Made by a program: the position numbers and the translations under genes
The notes under the pieces: model-generated
What the model saw: only the letters and a program-made list of their open reading frames with translations
What the model was told of the DNA's origin: nothing
Database searches by the model: none
DNA from: Candidatus Nanopelagicales bacterium
Lineage (GTDB): Bacteria > Actinomycetota > Actinomycetes > S36-B12
Reading direction: 5' to 3'
NCBI GenBank assembly: GCA_030836325.1
Contig: JAURQC010000065.1
Coordinates: 1 to 8,933 of the forward strand
DNA: 8,933 nt
Shown here: positions 6,619 to 8,933 of the stretch, piece by piece
Layout of the letters: each line of letters opens with the position of its first letter
Position numbering within the stretch: the first letter of the stretch is position 1

Positions 6619-6910
6619 CGAGGTCGTACATGTCGAAGGTTTCGATGATGGTGCTCATGTCTTGCTCTTCGCCGTGATCAGACTTGCCCTGATCGGTCTC
6701 AAGCCAGTCGTAGAGGTCGCTCTTGCGCTCGAATGTGGTCCAGACGATGACGGTGTTGCGATCGCGGTCGACGGAAACCTGACGGCCGAGGAGACCGGCG
6801 ACGTGACCATCCATGAGCTCACTTGGTCGCCGAGCCAGTTCAACGAGGTCATCCAGTTTTCCTGGCTTTGCGGTCGAGACACTGACGAATGTGTATCCCG
6901 GTGTGCTCAT
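6596..6910 (-). CDS. antibiotic biosynthesis monooxygenase (ABM)-like protein
   Basis: A 104-residue protein with the dimeric alpha/beta-barrel pattern of ABM-type small monooxygenases: strand YTFVSVSTAKPGKLDDLVELARR (about 6-28), a central GLLGRQVSVDRDRNTVIVWTTFERKSDLYDWLET (about 39-72), and a final strand STIIETFDMYDLEPV (about 86-100). Family members act without cofactor on aromatic or polyketide substrates, or serve as heme or stress proteins; the substrate here cannot be read from sequence. The ATG at 6910 overlaps the TGA of tetR (ATGA), and AAGGA at 6919-6915 is a good Shine-Dalgarno four bases upstream. It is therefore translated as the second gene of the tetR transcript and should respond to the same signal. 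Confidence 0.82.
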   Translation of the reverse strand: MSTPGYTFVSVSTAKPGKLDDLVELARRPSELMDGHVAGLLGRQVSVDRDRNTVIVWTTFERKSDLYDWLETDQGKSDHGEEQDMSTIIETFDMYDLEPVSGNL

Positions 6911-7512
6911 GACTTCCTTCTTCCTTTGGGTTGTATCAACTTGTCCACCAGTACGTAGACGCGTTCGATGTTGTCGGTTTGCGCCTGCTGGATGAGCCCG
7001 AAAATCAGGCGTGCATCGGTATCGGGTTTTGTGTCCGAGGAAAAGACTCCAGCCCGGATCCCCCGGGCGAGAATCTCGGCAAGCAGCCCTCGAGCTCGAT
7101 CCTCATGCGCGTGCAATAACTCCCGACCCTCTGGTGGCAGTGCTGCTTCAAGCTCCACTGCAGACAGGTGCCCGTGCGTGGCCGGGTTGCTGACGGCAGC
7201 GATGAATGTCCGTAACTGCTGCCGTGGATCCGATTCGGACACGATCTCCGCAGCAAAGGACTCTTCATGCTGGGAGAAAAGTCCCGCGACGCCTATAAGA
7301 ACGGACTCCATGTCGGGGTAGTAGCGATACAACGTAGGTCGCGAGATGCCCGCTGCTTGCGCCAGAGCAGACATCGACAGCCCCACACCCCCGGCTTCAA
7401 CGAGCAAGGCCATGGCGGCGTGCGCGATGCTCTCCCGCTGCCCCATCCGGTAGGCCTCTGTCAGGTCCTCCCACTGTGTGGAGCCAGGTGGTTTACGAAT
7501 CGTTGTGGGCAT
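6907..7512 (-). CDS. TetR-family transcriptional repressor
   Basis: A 201-residue protein with the TetR layout. The N-terminal DNA-binding region (about 24-70) reads RESIAHAAMALLVEAGGVGLSMSALAQAAGISRPTLYRYYPDMESVL in sequence order, with the helix-turn-helix at about 48-67 and the hallmark PTLYRYYPDMES. A longer helical C-terminal ligand and dimer domain follows. The frame is open upstream to 7701, but ATG 7512 matches the family length and has a TACACT -10 box seven bases before it. The palindrome at 7511-7529 covers that -10 box and the start codon, so autorepression is very likely. The gene overlaps the downstream ABM gene by ATGA and is divergent from the SRPBCC/methyltransferase pair (63 bp between starts). 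The inducer is unknown. Confidence 0.93.
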   Translation of the reverse strand: MPTTIRKPPGSTQWEDLTEAYRMGQRESIAHAAMALLVEAGGVGLSMSALAQAAGISRPTLYRYYPDMESVLIGVAGLFSQHEESFAAEIVSESDPRQQLRTFIAAVSNPATHGHLSAVELEAALPPEGRELLHAHEDRARGLLAEILARGIRAGVFSSDTKPDTDARLIFGLIQQAQTDNIERVYVLVDKLIQPKGRRKS

Positions 7513-7529
7513 GTTACATAGTGTAACAT
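7511..7529. promoter_or_regulatory. TetR operator palindrome
   Basis: Perfect inverted repeat ATGTTACA-TAG-TGTAACAT, with 8-bp arms and a 3-bp centre. This is a typical size for a TetR dimer site. It overlaps the tetR -10 box (7525-7520) and start codon (7512-7510). Its right edge is about 10 bp upstream of where a -35 for the divergent SRPBCC gene would lie, so that promoter may also be affected. Confidence 0.82.
7520..7525 (-). promoter_or_regulatory. -10 box of tetR
   Basis: TACACT on the minus strand fits TAnnnT and lies seven bases before the ATG at 7512, giving a leaderless or nearly leaderless mRNA. It is inside the operator palindrome, so bound TetR would block RNA polymerase directly. 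No clear -35 is seen. Confidence 0.6.
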
Positions 7530-7562
7530 CAGCTCCCGAGTGTGCCGTCTTCGATGAGGACC

Positions 7563-7568
7563 TACCCT
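7563..7568 (+). promoter_or_regulatory. -10 box of the SRPBCC-methyltransferase operon
   Basis: TACCCT fits TAnnnT and lies seven bases before the ATG at 7576. The AAGGG between box and start is too close to the ATG for normal ribosome binding. The expected -35 position (about 7540-7545, GTGTGC) is poor. Confidence 0.5.
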
Positions 7569-7575
7569 CAAGGGC

Positions 7576-8034
7576 ATGGCCAATGTGCGATTCATCGTGA
7601 CCCGCGACCTGCCTTTGTCTGCCGATGTCGCATTCGCCGAACTCATCGACTGGCAGGGCCATGCTGAATGGGTACCGATGACACGAGTAACTGTCGAACA
7701 CGGTGACGGCGGCCCAGGCACCGTGTTTGTCGCCACATCCGGACTCGGTCCGGCGGCTCTGCCCGATCGAATGCGAGTCGACGCACTGGATCCCGCGGCA
7801 ATGACCGTGCGTGTCACCAAGATCGGCCCAGTGTTGACCGGATACGTCGATCTCGCTGTGACGACGACGGGAGAGTCCACGAGCAGACTGACGTGGCTGG
7901 AAGACATCCGAGTGCCCGTCCTTCCCCAGTTCCTGGCACGCCCCGTGGGTTCTGCGGCCCGTAAGGCCTTCGAAAAGTCAATCGACCGAATGGCCAAGCA
8001 CGCTCAGCGAACCCGACCTCAGACACAGAGTTGA
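7576..8034 (+). CDS. SRPBCC family protein (polyketide cyclase/dehydrase-like)
   Basis: A 152-residue protein with the START/SRPBCC pattern: an opening strand FIVTRDLPLSADVAFAELIDW (about 6-26), WVPMTRVTVEHGDGGPGTVFVATSGLGP (about 32-59), a central strand pair (MTVRVTKIGPVLTGYVDLAVTTTG, about 76-99), SRLTWLEDI (103-111) and a long amphipathic C-terminal helix (about 117-145, LARPVGSAARKAFEKSIDRMAKHA). The fold makes a hydrophobic pocket for lipid or polyketide-like ligands; enzymes and plain binding proteins share it, and no catalytic residue can be named here. The ATG is fixed by the -10 box seven bases upstream. The TGA stop overlaps the methyltransferase ATG by one base, implying translational coupling. 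It lies divergent from tetR, beside the operator. Confidence 0.85.
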   Translation: MANVRFIVTRDLPLSADVAFAELIDWQGHAEWVPMTRVTVEHGDGGPGTVFVATSGLGPAALPDRMRVDALDPAAMTVRVTKIGPVLTGYVDLAVTTTGESTSRLTWLEDIRVPVLPQFLARPVGSAARKAFEKSIDRMAKHAQRTRPQTQS

Positions 8035-8651
8035 TGACCTCCGATCAACATTCCCCCGTGAACGCTCCCCGATGGTTTTCCGAGAAGGACACAGATCACT
8101 CAACTTGGTACGCCGAGCACTTCCGGGAACTGGCGGCAGAGGGAGCCGACCTCGAGGGCGAGGCCAGACTGGTCGATGCCGTCGTGTCTCCAGGCAGTCG
8201 CATCTTGGATGCTGGCTGCGGTCAGGGAAGAACCGCAGTTGCACTCCACCAGCGCGGGCATCACGTCACAGCCGTGGACATCGACCCGGTCCTGCTTGCT
8301 GCCGCCCGTGTGGACAACCCCGGGCCGAACTACCTGGAGACGGACCTCGCCCACCTCGATCTCGGCGTCCCCCTCAACTCCGGCTATTTCGACGCCGCCG
8401 TGTCGGCAGGCAACGTAATCACGTTCGTTGCTCCAGGCACCGAAGTGGACGTCCTGGCAAACATCAGAGCACATCTCGCTGCTGATGCTCCCTACCTCTT
8501 GGGGTTCCACGTTGATCGATATCCGCTCGCGGATTTTGATCGGGATCTATCCCTGGCGGAATTCACCCTGGAGAGTCGATTCGCAACATGGGATCTTCGA
8601 CCGTGGCGGACGGACTCTGACTTCGCCGTGAGCATCCTGCGCAACAACTAG
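8034..8651 (+). CDS. class I SAM-dependent methyltransferase
   Basis: A 205-residue Rossmann-like methyltransferase. Motif I is ILDAGCGQGR (57-66), the acidic end of strand 2 is VDIDP (81-85), followed by LETDLAHLDL (101-110), FDAAVSAGNVITFV (119-132), and a late strand pair including FAVSILRNN at the C-terminus. The substrate is not evident; the layout is that of small-molecule rather than RNA or DNA methyltransferases. ATG 8034 is preferred over the TTG at 8031 because it makes the TGATG overlap with the upstream SRPBCC gene. No strong Shine-Dalgarno is visible, so coupling to the upstream gene is probable. The stop codon lies inside the terminator stem at 8648-8682. Confidence 0.88.
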   Translation: MTSDQHSPVNAPRWFSEKDTDHSTWYAEHFRELAAEGADLEGEARLVDAVVSPGSRILDAGCGQGRTAVALHQRGHHVTAVDIDPVLLAAARVDNPGPNYLETDLAHLDLGVPLNSGYFDAAVSAGNVITFVAPGTEVDVLANIRAHLAADAPYLLGFHVDRYPLADFDRDLSLAEFTLESRFATWDLRPWRTDSDFAVSILRNN

Positions 8652-8682
8652 TGGCCCCGCTCCGCGTTGAGGGGGCCACTAG
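8648..8682. terminator. strong hairpin terminator between convergent genes
   Basis: Perfect 11-bp arms CTAGTGGCCCC (8648-8658) and GGGGCCACTAG (8672-8682) enclose a 13-base loop. It stands between the methyltransferase stop (inside the left arm) and the convergent FAS1-gene stop at 8697. No run of T follows on the plus strand; the minus-strand exit is TTGTTG, weakly U-rich. It resembles the U-tract-free hairpins proposed as terminators in actinobacteria. Confidence 0.75.
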
Positions 8683-8696
8683 CAGTGTTGTCTCGA

Positions 8697-8933
8697 TTAC
8701 GGCGCGAACGGCAGCATCACAGCGTCGACGCCGTGGGCGACCTGCATGTTGCCTTCATTGATGTCAACCGCAGACAAGATCACCTTCGCGTTCTTGAACT
8801 TCGGTGCATAGTCACGCAAACGAATCGACGGGCCATCCGAAACGAGGACCTTGGTGTTCTTTCCCTCAGCAGCCGTGGCAAGGACAGCACCATTCGACTC
8901 CAAAGCGTCAGCGGACGTGATCGTCGCTCCTGG
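8697..8933 (-). CDS. fasciclin (FAS1) domain protein, C-terminal fragment
   Basis: The minus-strand frame is open from the window edge to a TAA at 8697, giving the last 78 residues of a protein whose start is outside. The pattern fits the C-terminal half of a FAS1 domain: ITSADALES and GAVLATAAEGKNTKVLVSDGP, the NAKVILSAVDI strand, then NMQVAHGVDAVMLP, matching the H2-type ending usually seen as NGVIHVIDxVLLP. FAS1 proteins of actinobacteria are commonly secreted or lipid-anchored adhesion or cell-surface proteins; the signal region cannot be seen here. The gene is convergent with the methyltransferase and shares its terminator. No Pfam check was possible, so the family call is moderate. Confidence 0.65.
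   Translation of the reverse strand, partial: PGATITSADALESNGAVLATAAEGKNTKVLVSDGPSIRLRDYAPKFKNAKVILSAVDINEGNMQVAHGVDAVMLPFAP

Noticed and set aside
7513..7701. 63-residue N-terminal extension of TetR
   Set aside because: It would run through the operator and the divergent SRPBCC gene; TetR family length and the -10 box support the ATG at 7512.
1..8933. Mobile elements, CRISPR repeats, toxin-antitoxin or phage genes
   Set aside because: No transposase or integrase motifs, no terminal inverted repeats, no spaced direct repeats and no attachment-site duplication near tRNA-Gly were found by eye.

Overview
The window looks like chromosomal DNA from a GC-rich actinobacterium, most likely of the Mycobacteriales (Corynebacterium/Rhodococcus/Mycobacterium relatives). 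The signs are a Dcd protein of exactly the mycobacterial length and motifs, frequent GTG starts, first genes without Shine-Dalgarno sequences but with TAnnnT boxes 6-7 nt before the start codon (leaderless layout), and terminator-like hairpins without U-tracts. I see no mobile element, CRISPR array or phage gene. Coding density is high and no stretch over 300 bases lacks a gene.

Layout. (1) 1-1321, minus strand: the 3'-open end of dcd (dCTP deaminase), preceded by a PAS-AraC-type regulator. (2) 1322-4717: a 51-bp divergent promoter region, then putA on the plus strand, a bifunctional proline dehydrogenase / P5C dehydrogenase without the N-terminal DNA-binding domain found in some PutAs. The divergent AraC-type protein is the obvious candidate regulator. 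(3) 4721-5941, minus strand: an SDR-family dehydrogenase, and behind it a DUF2237 protein with its own promoter. (4) 5993-6575, plus strand: an unrecognised small secreted helical protein, then tRNA-Gly(CCC) with an encoded CCA end.

(5) 6596-8682: a compact divergent cassette. On the minus strand is tetR followed by an antibiotic-biosynthesis-monooxygenase-like (ABM) gene, overlapping by ATGA. On the plus strand is an SRPBCC/polyketide-cyclase-like gene followed by a SAM methyltransferase, overlapping by TGATG. A perfect 8-bp-armed palindrome lies over the tetR -10 box and start codon and is very probably the TetR operator. The plus-strand arm ends in a strong hairpin. (6) 8697-8933: the C-terminal end of a probable fasciclin (FAS1) domain protein, running off the window.

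Most notable are the TetR cassette (three small enzyme-like proteins and a regulator with a visible operator, substrate unknown), the PAS-AraC/putA pair, and the consistent leaderless promoter grammar, which fixes most start codons. Assignments come from reading translated motifs; no database search was possible.
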